This document shows positions 42,373 through 52,508 of a stretch of DNA of 64,000 bases, piece by piece (positions within the stretch are counted from its first letter, which is position 1; every line of letters begins with the position of its first letter). Below the pieces are notes generated by a model. The model made no database searches. It was not told where the DNA came from and worked only from the letters and a program-made list of their open reading frames with translations. The translations under genes were made by a program, and so were the position numbers. The DNA comes from Acidobacteriota bacterium. Its GTDB lineage: Bacteria > Acidobacteriota > Terriglobia > Bryobacterales > Bryobacteraceae. The stretch covers positions 1-64,000 of the forward strand of contig JANXRE010000136.1 of NCBI GenBank assembly GCA_025353165.1, in the 5' to 3' direction.

Positions 42373-43398
42373 TTACTTCAGAAGCCCGAGGCGCACCAGG
42401 CTTTCGGCGGCGGCGGCGATGGACTCCTCCCTCGAACGCGGCGCCCAGCCCAGCATGCGCCTGGCCTTCTCGCTGGTGGCATTCCTGGCCTTACCGAGCT
42501 CGGGCAGGATCTGCTTCACCGCCGGATCGCGCATCGCGGCGATGCGCACCAGCCAGTTGGGCAGTTGCCGGGTCGGCACTCTCCGGGCCCGCGCGCCCAT
42601 GCGGGCCTTCAACACCTTGGCGATGTCTACCATCGACAGGAAGTCTCCGGCCACGGCCAGGAAGCGTTCGCCCCTGGCGGCGGGATGGGTCATGGCGCGG
42701 ATGTGTAAGTCCGCGACATCGCGCACGTCGACCACGCCAAAATTGAGTTGCGGGCAGCCGGGCATTGCGCCGTCCATCAGGCGCTGCACAATGAGGATCG
42801 AGGTCGAATAATCGGGCCCCAGGACCGGGCCGAACACTCCCACCGGATTGACTACGGATAGCTCCAGGCCGCCGCCTTCTCTGGCGATGAAATCCCAAGC
42901 CGCGCGTTCGGCCAAGGTCTTCGATTTCACGTAGGGCGTCACGCCGTCGCCCATTGGGTCGGTCCAGCTCGTCTCGTCGAACGGCGCGCTTTGCGGCGGA
43001 TGGCCATAGCCGATCGCCGCGAACGAGGAGGTCAGCACCACTCGCTTGACTTGGGCGTCGCGCGAGGCCCGCAGCACGCGGAGCGCGCCTTCGCGCGCCG
43101 GCACGATCAGTTCGTCCTCGTGCTTGGGCATGTTCTGGGGGAACGGCGACGCCACGTGCAGCACGTACTCGCAGCCGGCGACCGCTTCCGGCCAGCCAGC
43201 GTCTTTCTCAAGATCGGCGGCGATGAAGGACAATCGGTCGCCCGGTTCGGCGCCGCCTTCCTTCAGCATGGCTCGCACGTCGCCCTCACGATTCAGGCTC
43301 CTCACCGTGGCGCGCACCCGATGGCCCGCGGCCAGGAGCTGCACGATGGAATGGCTGCCGATAAAGCCCGACCCGCCGGTAACGAGAATTGTGCTCAT
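42373..43398 (-). CDS. Extended SDR, dihydroflavonol-4-reductase-like
   Basis: 341 residues. NADP-binding VTGGSGFIGSHSIVQLLAAG, RATVRSLNR (basic residues suit NADPH), catalytic serine in VVLTSSFAAIGYG, and the Tyr-Lys pair in TPYVKSKTLAERAAW (YxxxK). VVNPVGVFGPVLGPDYS is typical of cinnamoyl-CoA reductase/DFR-like members. It probably reduces an aldehyde or ketone; the substrate is not determined. The gene stands alone, between the propeller gene and the ADOP relic. Confidence 0.86.
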   Translation of the reverse strand: MSTILVTGGSGFIGSHSIVQLLAAGHRVRATVRSLNREGDVRAMLKEGGAEPGDRLSFIAADLEKDAGWPEAVAGCEYVLHVASPFPQNMPKHEDELIVPAREGALRVLRASRDAQVKRVVLTSSFAAIGYGHPPQSAPFDETSWTDPMGDGVTPYVKSKTLAERAAWDFIAREGGGLELSVVNPVGVFGPVLGPDYSTSILIVQRLMDGAMPGCPQLNFGVVDVRDVADLHIRAMTHPAARGERFLAVAGDFLSMVDIAKVLKARMGARARRVPTRQLPNWLVRIAAMRDPAVKQILPELGKARNATSEKARRMLGWAPRSREESIAAAAESLVRLGLLK

Positions 43399-43433
43399 AG
43401 CCGCCTTCCCTTATCAGGTAGTGTACGGTGGCT

Positions 43434-44371
43434 TTACTCGTCCCGCAAGGCGATCATCGGTTCCAGTCCGGCCGCGCGCCGCGCCGGTCCATAGCCGGCG
43501 ACCAACCCCACCGCGGCTCCGGCAATCGCCAGCAGCAGGTTCGCGAGATTTGCGCAGGCGATCAGAAGCACCAGGCCGGTGGTCGCCATCAACAGCCACA
43601 GAGGATGCTCGTAGTCTTCCCGCAGACCGGATACGCCGGTCCCTCCCTCGCTCGCGCCGATCTTGTTAGCCAAGTATCGCTTCACCATTGCTGGGTTGTA
43701 GATGGGGAATGTCGCCCGCGTAATACCCGGCGAAAGGGCGTGCAGGTGGGCAAAGTGGAATCGCTACGTCATACCTGTTTCCCACCTCCACGCCGAAGAA
43801 CGAAGCCGGCGTCACGCCGATCACCGGGATAGGATGCCCGTCCAGACTAACGGTGCGGCCCAAAACCCCGCGGTCGCCTCCGAACTCCCGTTGCCAGAAT
43901 CCATAACTGAGCACGGCGCCTGGACTGCCGCACGTGTCGGTGTCTTCCTGTGCGCTAAATGCCCGGGCCCAGGATGAGATTCACTCCGAGGACATGGAAG
44001 AAGTCACCGCTGGCGTATAAGCCTTCGGCCCACCGCGCTTCTCCGCCGGACGCAAGAGCGCCCCATGCCAAGACGCCGCTGAAGGCTTGCTGCTGCGCGC
44101 GGATCTGGTTCCATTGCGCGTAGGTCAACCGGGCGCTGCGAGTCGAAAACCAGCCGGCGCGCATGGAGCCCTTCTCGAAATCGATCGATACCAGTTCGCG
44201 CGGATTCCGGACCGGCAGCGTTTTCAGCCGGATGGCTTCGACGAGCTCAAAAATGGCGGCGTTTGCGCCAATTCCGAGCGCCAGGGACAAAACCGCCACC
44301 AGCGTGAATGCGGGGCTCTTCCGGAGCTGTCGGATGCCGTTGGACACGTCTTGCAGAATCGATTCAAGCAT
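43434..44371 (-). pseudogene. ADOP-family MacB-like ABC permease, reduced by deletions and frameshifts
   Basis: Intact members have about 800 residues, but only about 300 remain here. Piece 1 (44371-43955) has the N-terminal [20 protein letters not shown], the first membrane helix and part of the MacB periplasmic domain. An extra base in a C/G run then breaks the frame, but [14 protein letters not shown]...LSYGFWQREFGGDRGVLG follows one frame over (piece 2, to 43666). Piece 3 (43688-43434) holds DYEHPLWLLMATTGLVLLIA and ACANLANLLLA joined directly to the protein's last segment AGYGPARRAAGLEPMIALRD. About 400 residues between these are gone. Confidence 0.88.
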
Positions 44372-44504
44372 CGCTTACCTTATCAGTTAATACAAATGCC
44401 GGCCGTGGTAGTTAGCAAATTCGTGGCATGGGCCTTGACAGCCCGATGTGGAAGTGTTGAGAATGAAGGCCGCCGCAGTCTATCCACAAAAGGAGTCTCA
44501 GCAT

Positions 44505-45695
44505 ATGGCATCGAATCGAGGGGTGGCCTACATGGGCCCGGGAAAAGTCGAAATCCAATACATGGATTATCCAAAGCTCGCGATGGGAGATCGGAAATGC
44601 GAGCATGGCGTAATTCTGAAGATCGTTACCACCAACATCTGTGGAAGCGACCAGCACATGGTGCGAGGCCGCACCACTGCTCCGAAAGGTCTCATCCTGG
44701 GTCACGAGATTACGGGAGAGGTCATCGAGGCCGGCCGCGATGTCGAATTCATTAAAGTTGGCGACCTGGTGTCGGTGCCGTTCAACGTCGCGTGCGGCCG
44801 GTGCCGCAACTGCAAGGAGGGGAAGACCGGTATTTGTCTGAACGTCAACGGGTCCCGCCCCGGAGCTGCTTACGGTTATGTAGACATGGGCGGCTGGGTC
44901 GGGGGTCAGGCCGAGTACGTCATGTGCCCGTACGCGGACTTCAATTTATTGAAGTTCCCAGACAAGGACCAGGCCATGGCCAAGATCAAGGACCTGACGC
45001 TCCTGTCCGATATTTTCCCTACCGGCTATCACGGGGCGGTAACGGCGGGCGTCGGGCCGGGCACGATCGTTTACGTGGCTGGCGCTGGCCCGGTGGGTCT
45101 GGCTTGCGCGGCCGCCTGTCATCTACTGGGAGCCGCGGTGGTAATTGTCGGCGACCTGATTCAAGAGCGCCTGGATCAGGCCCGCAGCTTCGGTTGCGAA
45201 ACCGTGGATCTGAAGAAGCATGCCTCGCTCGGCGACCAGATCGCGCAAATCATTAAGACGCCCGAGGTGGACTGCGCCGTTGATTGCGTTGGCTTTGAAG
45301 CGCGCGGGCACGGCAGCGATGCGGGCGTGGAGCGTCCCGCGGCCGTGCTCAATTCGCTCATGCAAGTTACCCGCGCGGGCGGGGCTCTCGGTATTCCGGG
45401 GCTGTACGTCACCGACGACCCCGGCGGAGTAGACGACGCCGCCAAGACGGGGAATCTCAGCATCCGCATCGGACTCGGCTGGGCCAAATCGCACTCGTTC
45501 GCGACCGGCCAGACCCCCGTGATGCGCTACCACCGTCAACTGATGCAGGCCATTCTGCACGACAAAATACAAGTGGCCAAAGCTGTGAATGCGACGGTCA
45601 TTTCGCTCGACGAAGCGCCGAAGGGCTACCAGGATTTCGACCAGGGCGCGGCCCGGAAGTTCATCCTCGACCCGCACCACATGGTCGCCGCCTGA
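44505..45695 (+). CDS. fdhA: Zinc-dependent formaldehyde dehydrogenase (glutathione-independent type)
   Basis: 396 residues of the medium-chain alcohol dehydrogenase family. Catalytic zinc ligands in NICGSDQHMVRG and GHEITGEV; structural zinc cysteines in CGRCRNCKEGKTGIC. The FdhA-specific insertion GAAYGYVDMGGWVGGQAEYV is present, as is the Rossmann loop VAGAGPVGLACAAAC. It oxidises formaldehyde with bound NAD, without a thiol cofactor, in the Pseudomonas putida FdhA manner. ATG 44505 has AGGAG at 44491-44495. A mobile inverted repeat begins 15 bases after the stop. Confidence 0.93.
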   Translation: MASNRGVAYMGPGKVEIQYMDYPKLAMGDRKCEHGVILKIVTTNICGSDQHMVRGRTTAPKGLILGHEITGEVIEAGRDVEFIKVGDLVSVPFNVACGRCRNCKEGKTGICLNVNGSRPGAAYGYVDMGGWVGGQAEYVMCPYADFNLLKFPDKDQAMAKIKDLTLLSDIFPTGYHGAVTAGVGPGTIVYVAGAGPVGLACAAACHLLGAAVVIVGDLIQERLDQARSFGCETVDLKKHASLGDQIAQIIKTPEVDCAVDCVGFEARGHGSDAGVERPAAVLNSLMQVTRAGGALGIPGLYVTDDPGGVDDAAKTGNLSIRIGLGWAKSHSFATGQTPVMRYHRQLMQAILHDKIQVAKAVNATVISLDEAPKGYQDFDQGAARKFILDPHHMVAA

Positions 45696-45710
45696 GGGCG
45701 ATCGCGGTGT

Positions 45711-45803
45711 CGAAAAATGGGGACAGACAGCCTTTTCCGCCAGAGTGCGAACATAGAGTCGAAAGGTTACAGCGGCGGAAAAGGTGTCTGTCCCCATTTT
45801 TCG
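45711..45803. mobile_element. MITE/REP-like inverted repeat
   Basis: Two arms (45711-45741 and 45774-45803) are reverse complements except for one extra G in the left arm (30 of 31). They flank a 32-base centre. Arms contain ATGGGGACAGACA, a sequence often seen around REP-associated transposase elements. The transcript would form a long hairpin. The right arm contains the GTG start of the downstream kinase. Confidence 0.75.
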
Positions 45804-47202
45804 GTCTCTCTTGTCGCTGGCGGCCGTCGCGGTCGTGACGGTCGCCGCGTTCAAGCTGATTCCAGTCAACGCGACCACGGTGGGGTTCGCGTACCTTCTG
45901 CTGGTTTTGATCGTTGCGACAGCCTGGGGTTTCGCGGAGGCCGCCGTCGCCTCGGTGGCGGCCACGCTCGCGTTCAATTTTTATTTCCTGCCGCCGATCG
46001 GAACCCTCACGATCGCGGACCCGCAAAACTGGATCGCTCTTTTCAGCTTCCTGGCCGTCGCGCTGACCGCGAGCCGGTTGTCTGCCATAGCCAAACGGCG
46101 GGCGTTGGACGCGATCGAGCGGCGCAACGACCTCGAGCGCCTCTACACGTTCAGCAGAGCCATCCTGTTGATCGATACTGGCGAACCTTTCGCCCTGCAA
46201 CTGGTTCGGAGAATAGCCGAGGTCTTCGATGTGAGCGCCGCGGTGCTGTACGAGCGGCGGACCGGCGAGGCCTACCGGGCCGGGCCCTCGGATTTCGACG
46301 GCCTCGAGGACCAGATTCGCGAAGCGGCCATGAGCGGAAGCGCGTACTCCGACCCCGGCGGGCATCGCGTGATCACTGCGATACGGCTCGGCTCCCAGCC
46401 GATTGCCAGCCTCGCCTTGCAAGGACCGCGAATGGCGGATCCCGTCGTGCAGGGGATTGCCAATCTCGTTGCCATCGGGTTGGAGCGCGAGCGTGCGCAG
46501 GATCTGGCCCATCAGGTTGAGGTCGCCAAGCAAAGCGAACAACTGCGCACCACACTGATTGACGCCATGGCCCACGAGTTCAAGACGCCTTTGACTTCTA
46601 TCAAAGCGGCGACGACTTCCTTGCTGGCCAACCCCGGCCAGCCCGCGGAAAGCAGGGATGAGCTGGTGAGAATCGCGGACGAAGAAGCGGAGCATTTGCG
46701 CGAACTCATCGACGACGCGATTGAGATGGCGCGATTGGAAATCGCACAGATCGAGCTTCACCCCGAGATCGCAAGTCTCGCCGATCTGGTTCGGGAGATC
46801 GCCGCATCCATGCAGATCGAGATGGATGGGCGGCCGCTGGAGATTGCGTGCGACCCCCAACTTCCAAGCGTTGCGTTCGACCGCAGGCTGCTCAAACTCG
46901 CCATCCGGCAGTTGGTCGATAACGCGCTGAAATACTCGCCTTCGGGAACGCCGATTGCATTTCGCTTGAGCGAAGCTGGCGGCGGCGTCCTAATGGAAGT
47001 TACGGACTATGGCCAAGGAATACCGGTGAAAGAGCAGAGTCGTATCTTCGATCGCTTCTACCGAAGTCTCTCGGTCCGGGAGCAGATTCCCGGATCGGGA
47101 CTCGGCCTCAGCATCGCCCAGAGCATCGTCCGCGCGCACAAGGGCGATCTGGCCGTGACCAGCCGACCCGGCGAAACGACGTTCCGCGTAACTCTGCCAT
47201 GA
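45784..47202 (+). CDS. kdpD: KdpD kinase half (no N-terminal sensor domain)
   Basis: 472 residues corresponding to the C-terminal part of KdpD. Four hydrophobic segments of a DUF4118 module (about 10-105), a GAF-like domain (about 125-235), HisKA with H264 in DAMAHEFKTPLTSI, and HATPase with QLVDNALKYSPSGTP, TDYGQGIPV and GSGLGLSIAQSIV. The usual N-terminal Walker-type sensor and USP domains are absent here and are encoded separately at 54406 and 55444. The GTG at 45784 and first residues MSVPIF come from the inverted-repeat element, so the true start might differ. Its stop overlaps kdpE (ATGA). Confidence 0.9.
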   Translation: MSVPIFRSLLSLAAVAVVTVAAFKLIPVNATTVGFAYLLLVLIVATAWGFAEAAVASVAATLAFNFYFLPPIGTLTIADPQNWIALFSFLAVALTASRLSAIAKRRALDAIERRNDLERLYTFSRAILLIDTGEPFALQLVRRIAEVFDVSAAVLYERRTGEAYRAGPSDFDGLEDQIREAAMSGSAYSDPGGHRVITAIRLGSQPIASLALQGPRMADPVVQGIANLVAIGLERERAQDLAHQVEVAKQSEQLRTTLIDAMAHEFKTPLTSIKAATTSLLANPGQPAESRDELVRIADEEAEHLRELIDDAIEMARLEIAQIELHPEIASLADLVREIAASMQIEMDGRPLEIACDPQLPSVAFDRRLLKLAIRQLVDNALKYSPSGTPIAFRLSEAGGGVLMEVTDYGQGIPVKEQSRIFDRFYRSLSVREQIPGSGLGLSIAQSIVRAHKGDLAVTSRPGETTFRVTLP

Positions 47203-47897
47203 GCGCGGGCCGAATACTGGTCGTTGACGATGAACCGCAGATCCGGCGCATCATGCGGACTACGCTGACGGGCGCGGGATACGAAATCGACGACGCGAAG
47301 ACCGGCGAAGAGGGGTTGGAGAAGCTGCGGGTGTTTCGGCCGGACCTCGTATTGCTCGATATCAATATGCCCGGCATGGGCGGACTGGCTGCCTGCAGGG
47401 TCATGAGGACGAACGCGACAGTAGCCATCATCATGTTGACGGTTCGCAACTCCGAGGCGGACAAGGTGCACGCCCTGGATGCCGGAGCCGACGATTTCAT
47501 TGCCAAGCCGTTCAGCACGCCGGAGCTTCTGGCGCGCATTCGCGCGGCCCTGAGGCGGGTTCCCGTTCCTTCCACGGCGCCCGCGAAGATCCGGATAGGC
47601 GATCTGTCCATCGACTTTGCGGCCCGAACGGTGGCGACCGGTTCGACGACTACCCACCTGACACCCAAGGAACTCGAGTTGCTTCGATACCTCACCCAGC
47701 ATTCAAACGAAGCCGTTTCGCATCGCGCGCTGCTGCAAGCCGTGTGGGGGCCCGACTACGGAGACCAGGTCGACTACCTGCGGGTCTTCATAAAGAACCT
47801 GAGGAAGAAGATCGAGGCTAACCCCGAGCATCCGGAGTACATTACCACCGAGCCCTGGGTAGGCTATCGCTTCAACGGACCGGTTGAGTCTTTATAA
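47199..47897 (+). CDS. kdpE: KdpE response regulator
   Basis: 232 residues of the OmpR family. Receiver with VVDDEPQIRR, phosphoacceptor D54 in LLDINMPGMGG and lysine in IAKPFSTPELLARI. The winged-helix domain contains LTPKELELLRYLTQHSNEAV, a KdpE-like stretch, and VDYLRVFIKNLRKKIE. It overlaps the kinase gene by four bases. It should activate the kdp operon that starts about 70 bases downstream when potassium is low; a TATAAA stretch lies at 47893-47898. Confidence 0.94.
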   Translation: MSAGRILVVDDEPQIRRIMRTTLTGAGYEIDDAKTGEEGLEKLRVFRPDLVLLDINMPGMGGLAACRVMRTNATVAIIMLTVRNSEADKVHALDAGADDFIAKPFSTPELLARIRAALRRVPVPSTAPAKIRIGDLSIDFAARTVATGSTTTHLTPKELELLRYLTQHSNEAVSHRALLQAVWGPDYGDQVDYLRVFIKNLRKKIEANPEHPEYITTEPWVGYRFNGPVESL

Positions 47898-47968
47898 AAT
47901 CTTCACGCCTTTTCCATTACTTCTTCAGGCCCTTCTGCCTAATCTCAATTGTGGGAGTGCTAGACGAA

Positions 47969-48412
47969 ATGTCCCTTGCGATGGAGAAGACCATTGTGCC
48001 GGCGCCCCGCCAAAGCAGGGAGGCGGCGCTGAGTATTACGGTCGTCTTTACGTCCGCTCGCGGGACTTCCGCGGCACTGAAGAGCGCGGCCGCTCTCGCT
48101 GATACGCTGAGCGCCAGCATTTCCCTGGTAGTCTTGCAGGTCGTGCCCTACCCCTTGCCGCTCGCCAGCCCGCCGGTGCTGCTCGATTTCAGCGAATCGC
48201 AGGTTCGGGCCATCGCCGAGGAGAGTCCGGTGGAGACGACGGTTCTTCTGTATTTGTGCCGCGACGCGCAGGTAACGTTGCCCATGGTTTTGAAGCCGCG
48301 TTCTCTCGTGGTTATCGGCGGGCGAAAGCGCTGGTGGCCAAACCCCGAACGGAGCCTGGCGAGGCGTCTGCGCCGGGCTGGCCATGACGTCATCTTCACT
48401 GAAACGGAGTAA
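47969..48412 (+). CDS. Small USP-like protein of the kdp locus
   Basis: About 147 residues (a GTG at 47951 could add six). Alternating hydrophobic strands such as ALSITVVFTSARGTSAALKS, ISLVVLQVVPYPLPL and RSLVVIGGRKRWWPNPERSL suggest a Rossmann-like USP fold. The ATP-binding G-2x-G-9x-G(S/T) signature is not clear. Similar domains form part of KdpD. It starts the transcript that carries the Kdp pump and may be a detached regulatory domain. No close family is recognised. Confidence 0.55.
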   Translation: MSLAMEKTIVPAPRQSREAALSITVVFTSARGTSAALKSAAALADTLSASISLVVLQVVPYPLPLASPPVLLDFSESQVRAIAEESPVETTVLLYLCRDAQVTLPMVLKPRSLVVIGGRKRWWPNPERSLARRLRRAGHDVIFTETE

Positions 48413-48417
48413 CTTTT

Positions 48418-48501
48418 ATGCTGGATGCTATCTATGTTTCGCTAGGTTGCGTGTTCCTCTATCTATGCTGGGCCTTCACAAAGGCCTGTGACAAGTTGTA
48501 A
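48418..48501 (+). CDS. 27-residue single-span membrane peptide upstream of kdpF
   Basis: ATG 48418 to TAA 48501 encodes MLDAIYVSLGCVFLYLCWAF plus a TKACDKL end: one hydrophobic helix with a charged C-terminal tail. GGAG lies eight bases before the start, and the stop codon is embedded in the kdpF ribosome-binding site, so translation of the two is linked. Size and topology resemble KdpF, but the sequence differs. A stabilising subunit or regulator of the pump is a reasonable guess. Confidence 0.6.
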   Translation: MLDAIYVSLGCVFLYLCWAFTKACDKL

Positions 48502-48511
48502 GGAGACCTAA

Positions 48512-48595
48512 ATGGATTACATCATTGCCGGGATTGCGGCTCTAGGGCTGTTCATCTATTTGATTGCCGCGCTGCTGCGTCCGGAGAAGTTTTAA
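48512..48595 (+). CDS. kdpF: KdpF, small subunit of the K+-transporting ATPase
   Basis: 27 residues: [20 protein letters not shown] followed by LLRPEKF. One membrane helix ending in the conserved LLRPEKF/xYPExF-type tail. KdpF stabilises the KdpABC complex in the inner membrane. AAGGAG at 48500-48505 lies seven bases ahead, and kdpA starts four bases after the stop. Confidence 0.88.
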   Translation: MDYIIAGIAALGLFIYLIAALLRPEKF

Positions 48596-48599
48596 CAAC

Positions 48600-50369
48600 A
48601 TGACTAGCCTAGGTATTGCCCAAATTGCGCTGTTCTACGTGTTGATTCTCGTCTGTGTCAAGCCGTTAGGAGCTTACATGGCGACAGTATTCGAGGGTAA
48701 GCGCACGTTCCTCCATCCGGCCCTGCGCTGGCTGGAGGTGTTGACTTACAAGGTGATGGGCGTCAAGCCAGATGTCGAACAGCGCTGGACTCAATATACG
48801 GCGTCCCTGATCAGCTTCAGCATTTTCGGATTTCTCATCGTATACCTGCTGGAGCGCGCTCAGGCTTATCTGCCGTTCAACCCGCAAAACTTCGGTACGC
48901 CGAACGTCACTCCCGATCTTGCTTTCAACACGGCAGCAAGCTTCATCACGAACACGAACTGGCAGTCCTACTCGGGAGAGTCGACGTTCAGCTACCTGGT
49001 GCAGATGGCGGGTCTCACCGTTCAGAACTTCGCGTCCGCGGCAGCCGGAATCGCGATCGCAATCGCGGTGGTGCGAGGTTTCGCCCGGCAGGAGCAACGG
49101 ACTATCGGCAACTTCTGGGCCGATGTCACGCGAGCCACTGTGTATGTTCTCCTGCCCCTGTCGATTATCAGCGCATTGTTCCTGTGCTCCCAGGGCGTGA
49201 TTCAAAACCTGAAGCCTTATACCACCGTGACCACCGTCGAGGGCGCTAAGCAGACGATTGCACAGGGTCCGGTCGCCTCACAGGAAGCGATCAAGGAACT
49301 GGGCACGAACGGGGGTGGTTTCTTCAATGCGAATTCCTCGCACCCGTTTGAGAACCCGACCCCTCTCACTAACATGTTCCAGATGTTTCTGATCTTCTTG
49401 ATCCCCGGAGCGTTGACTTACACGTTCGGACGGATGGTGGGAGATACCAGGCAGGGTTGGGCCATCTTTGCCGCATTCTCTGTGATGTTCCTGATCGGTG
49501 TCTTTGTCTGCTATGGGTTTGAGCAGGCGGGTAACCCGATATTAGGAAAGCTCGGGATCCAGACCGCTTCCACGGCAGGACAGGCTGGCGGCAACATGGA
49601 AGGTAAAGAGGTGCGGTTCGGCATCGCGAATTCAGCTCTCTTTACAACTGTGACAACAGATGCCAGTTGCGGCGCGGTCAACAACGCCCACGACAGCCTG
49701 ACACCCATTGCCGGCCTGGTTCCGATGTTCAACATCATGACCGGCGAGGTTATTTTTGGAGGCGTGGGTGCTGGGCTGTACGGCATTCTCCTTTACTGCA
49801 TTGTCGCGGTGTTTATAGCAGGTCTAATGGTGGGGCGCACACCCGAGTATCTCGGCAAGAAGATCGAGCAGAAGGAGGTGAAGATGGCGATGCTGGCCAT
49901 CATCGCGACCGCCGTAAGCATTCTCGTCTTTAGCGGCATCACCTCCGTTATTCCGTTCGCGAAGAACGGGTACTGGAATGCCCCGGGCGCTGCGATCGCA
50001 AACCTCACCAATAACGGCCCGCATGGTTTCAGCGAGATTCTGTATGCGTACGTAAGCGCGACCGGTAACAACGGCAGCGCTTTCGCAGGCCTGAGCGCGA
50101 ACACACCCTGGTACAACCTGACTCTGGGCATCGCCATGCTCATGGGCCGCTTTCTTTTTCTGATACCGCTGTTAGCGGCCGCAGGTAGTCTGGCTGCCAA
50201 GAAGAAGATTCCGGTTACGAGCGGAACATTCCCGACCCACGGTCCGCTGTTCGTCGGCCTGCTCGTCGGCACGGTTCTCATCGTCGGCGCACTCACTTTT
50301 TTCCCGGCGCTTTCGCTGGGACCCATCGTCGAGCATTACCTGATGCAAAGCGGCAGAATTTGGAGCTGA
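48600..50369 (+). CDS. kdpA: K+-transporting ATPase subunit A
   Basis: 589 residues of polytopic membrane protein that selects and channels K+. Selectivity-filter-like loops include [50 protein letters not shown] and [20 protein letters not shown], each with the family glycines. Start [12 protein letters not shown] at 48600 is selected over an upstream frame that runs through kdpF. It is the second step in a kdpFABC order. Confidence 0.97.
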   Translation: MTSLGIAQIALFYVLILVCVKPLGAYMATVFEGKRTFLHPALRWLEVLTYKVMGVKPDVEQRWTQYTASLISFSIFGFLIVYLLERAQAYLPFNPQNFGTPNVTPDLAFNTAASFITNTNWQSYSGESTFSYLVQMAGLTVQNFASAAAGIAIAIAVVRGFARQEQRTIGNFWADVTRATVYVLLPLSIISALFLCSQGVIQNLKPYTTVTTVEGAKQTIAQGPVASQEAIKELGTNGGGFFNANSSHPFENPTPLTNMFQMFLIFLIPGALTYTFGRMVGDTRQGWAIFAAFSVMFLIGVFVCYGFEQAGNPILGKLGIQTASTAGQAGGNMEGKEVRFGIANSALFTTVTTDASCGAVNNAHDSLTPIAGLVPMFNIMTGEVIFGGVGAGLYGILLYCIVAVFIAGLMVGRTPEYLGKKIEQKEVKMAMLAIIATAVSILVFSGITSVIPFAKNGYWNAPGAAIANLTNNGPHGFSEILYAYVSATGNNGSAFAGLSANTPWYNLTLGIAMLMGRFLFLIPLLAAAGSLAAKKKIPVTSGTFPTHGPLFVGLLVGTVLIVGALTFFPALSLGPIVEHYLMQSGRIWS

Positions 50370-50370
50370 T

Positions 50371-52497
50371 ATGTCAACTACCGTAAAAGAGCCAAAAGCT
50401 GTTATGACAGGTCAGGATGACGCGACGTCCCTCCTCCCGAAGAAACTGGCGCACTCCCGCCCGCTTTTCGACCGGGAAATTGCGGGCCGTGCCGTACGCG
50501 CGTCCTTTGCGAAACTGAATCCCGTCACGCTGCTGCAGAACCCGGTGATATTCGTCGTGGAAGTCGGGGCCGTACTCACGACCGGTTTCCTGATTCGCGA
50601 CGGGTTCACGGGCGCGGGAGGGGTCGTCTTTTCTTTTCAGATCGCGCTATGGCTCTGGTTCACGGTGCTGTTCGCCAACTTCGCCGAGGCGATGGCGGAG
50701 GCGCGAGGGAAAGCGCAGGCGGACAGCTTGCGGAAGACGAAAACAGACGCGCTCGCCAAGCGCGTCACCGCTTCCGGAAAGATCGAGCAGGCCCTGAGCT
50801 CAGCGCTGCGCTCCGGCGACGTCGTCGTTTGCGACGCCGGCGATCTGATTCCCGGGGATGGCGACGTGATCGACGGCATTGCCACCGTCGATGAATCGGT
50901 GATCACCGGCGAGAGCGCACCCGTGATTCGAGAGTCCGGCGGCGACCGTAGCGCAGTCACCGGAGGCACTCGCGTGCTTTCCGATCACATACGAATCAGA
51001 ATCACTTCGAATCCGGGGGAGACGTTCCTGGATCGCATGATCGCTCTGGTCGAAGGCGCGGAGCGGCAGAAGACGCCGAACGAAATCGCTTTGAATATCC
51101 TCATCGCCGGACTGACGCTGATCTTCCTGCTGGCCGTCATCACGCTTCAACCTTTCTCGGCTTTCGCGGTCGCGCAGGCAGGTTCCGGCCAGATCCCGAG
51201 CGTCGCGGTTCTCGTGTCGCTCCTGGTCTGCCTCATCCCGACGACCATCGGCGGACTGCTCTCAGCCATCGGCATTGCCGGCATGGATCGCGTGATGCAA
51301 CACAACGTACTGGCGATGAGCGGCAAGGCAGTGGAAGCCGCGGGAGACGTGAACTCGCTGTTGCTGGACAAGACCGGAACGATCACCCTCGGCAACCGGC
51401 AGGCGGTCGAGTTTCTCCCGGCGCCTGGCGTAACCGACGCCGAGCTAGCCGACGCGGCACAGCTTTCAAGCCTTGCGGACGAGACTCCCGAAGGCCGCTC
51501 GGTGGTCATTCTGGCCAAGGAAAAGTACAGTCTGCGGGGCCGTCATATCCCGGAGGACGAGGCGACGTTCATCCCGTTCTCCGCGTACACCCGGATGAGT
51601 GGAGTGGACCTGCAGGGCAGGCAGCTTCGAAAAGGAGCGACGGAGGCCATCTGCAAATTCGTAATTGAGCGCGGCGGCGATGTCCCCCGTTCCTTCCAGG
51701 AAATGAGCGATCGCATTTCGAGGAGCGGAGGAACTCCGCTGGCCGTCGCGGAGGGCAGCCGCGTGCTGGGGATCATCCACCTGAAGGACATCGTTAAGGG
51801 CGGAATGAAGGAGCGCATCGCTCAACTGCGCCGCATGGGCATCCGCACCGTCATGATTACGGGCGACAACCCGCTGACGGCGGCAGCCATTGCGGCCGAG
51901 GCCGGCGTGGACGATTTCCTCGCCCAGGCCACGCCCAAGGACAAGCTCGAATACATCCGCAAGGAGCAGGCGGCCGGCCGGTTGGTCGCCATGACGGGGG
52001 ACGGAACCAACGACGCTCCGGCGCTGGCTCAAGCCGACGTCGGCCTGGCGATGAATACGGGCACCATGGCAGCTAAGGAAGCGGGTAACATGGTTGACCT
52101 GGATAGCAATCCCACCAAGCTGATCGAGGTGGTGGCCATCGGAAAGCAGTTGCTGATTACGCGCGGCGCGCTGACCACGTTTTCGATTGCAAACGATATC
52201 GCCAAGTACTTCGCAATTATTCCCGCGATGTTCATGGCGATGTATCCCGCGCTCGGCAAGCTGAACATCATGGGATTGCATACGCCGCAAAGCGCGGTGC
52301 TGGCGGCGGTGATCTTTAACGCGCTGATCATCATCGCCCTGGTGCCGCTGGCGCTGCGAGGCGTGAAATACCGTCCGCTCGACGCGGCCAGTCTCCTGCG
52401 GCGCAACCTGCTCATCTACGGCGTCGGTGGAATTATTGCTCCGTTTCCCGGCATCTGGGTCATCGACCAGTTGTTGGTACTGCTTCACCTCGCATAG
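50371..52497 (+). CDS. kdpB: K+-transporting ATPase subunit B (P-type ATPase)
   Basis: 708 residues. Actuator loop VITGESAPV (about 177-186) includes the serine phosphorylated in E. coli KdpB. The catalytic aspartate is D333 in [11 protein letters not shown]; hinge motif [20 protein letters not shown]. Membrane helices contain [17 protein letters not shown] with the coupling region. Complete and normal in length. It begins one base after the kdpA stop. Confidence 0.98.
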   Translation: MSTTVKEPKAVMTGQDDATSLLPKKLAHSRPLFDREIAGRAVRASFAKLNPVTLLQNPVIFVVEVGAVLTTGFLIRDGFTGAGGVVFSFQIALWLWFTVLFANFAEAMAEARGKAQADSLRKTKTDALAKRVTASGKIEQALSSALRSGDVVVCDAGDLIPGDGDVIDGIATVDESVITGESAPVIRESGGDRSAVTGGTRVLSDHIRIRITSNPGETFLDRMIALVEGAERQKTPNEIALNILIAGLTLIFLLAVITLQPFSAFAVAQAGSGQIPSVAVLVSLLVCLIPTTIGGLLSAIGIAGMDRVMQHNVLAMSGKAVEAAGDVNSLLLDKTGTITLGNRQAVEFLPAPGVTDAELADAAQLSSLADETPEGRSVVILAKEKYSLRGRHIPEDEATFIPFSAYTRMSGVDLQGRQLRKGATEAICKFVIERGGDVPRSFQEMSDRISRSGGTPLAVAEGSRVLGIIHLKDIVKGGMKERIAQLRRMGIRTVMITGDNPLTAAAIAAEAGVDDFLAQATPKDKLEYIRKEQAAGRLVAMTGDGTNDAPALAQADVGLAMNTGTMAAKEAGNMVDLDSNPTKLIEVVAIGKQLLITRGALTTFSIANDIAKYFAIIPAMFMAMYPALGKLNIMGLHTPQSAVLAAVIFNALIIIALVPLALRGVKYRPLDAASLLRRNLLIYGVGGIIAPFPGIWVIDQLLVLLHLA

Positions 52498-52508
52498 GAG
52501 AAATCACA

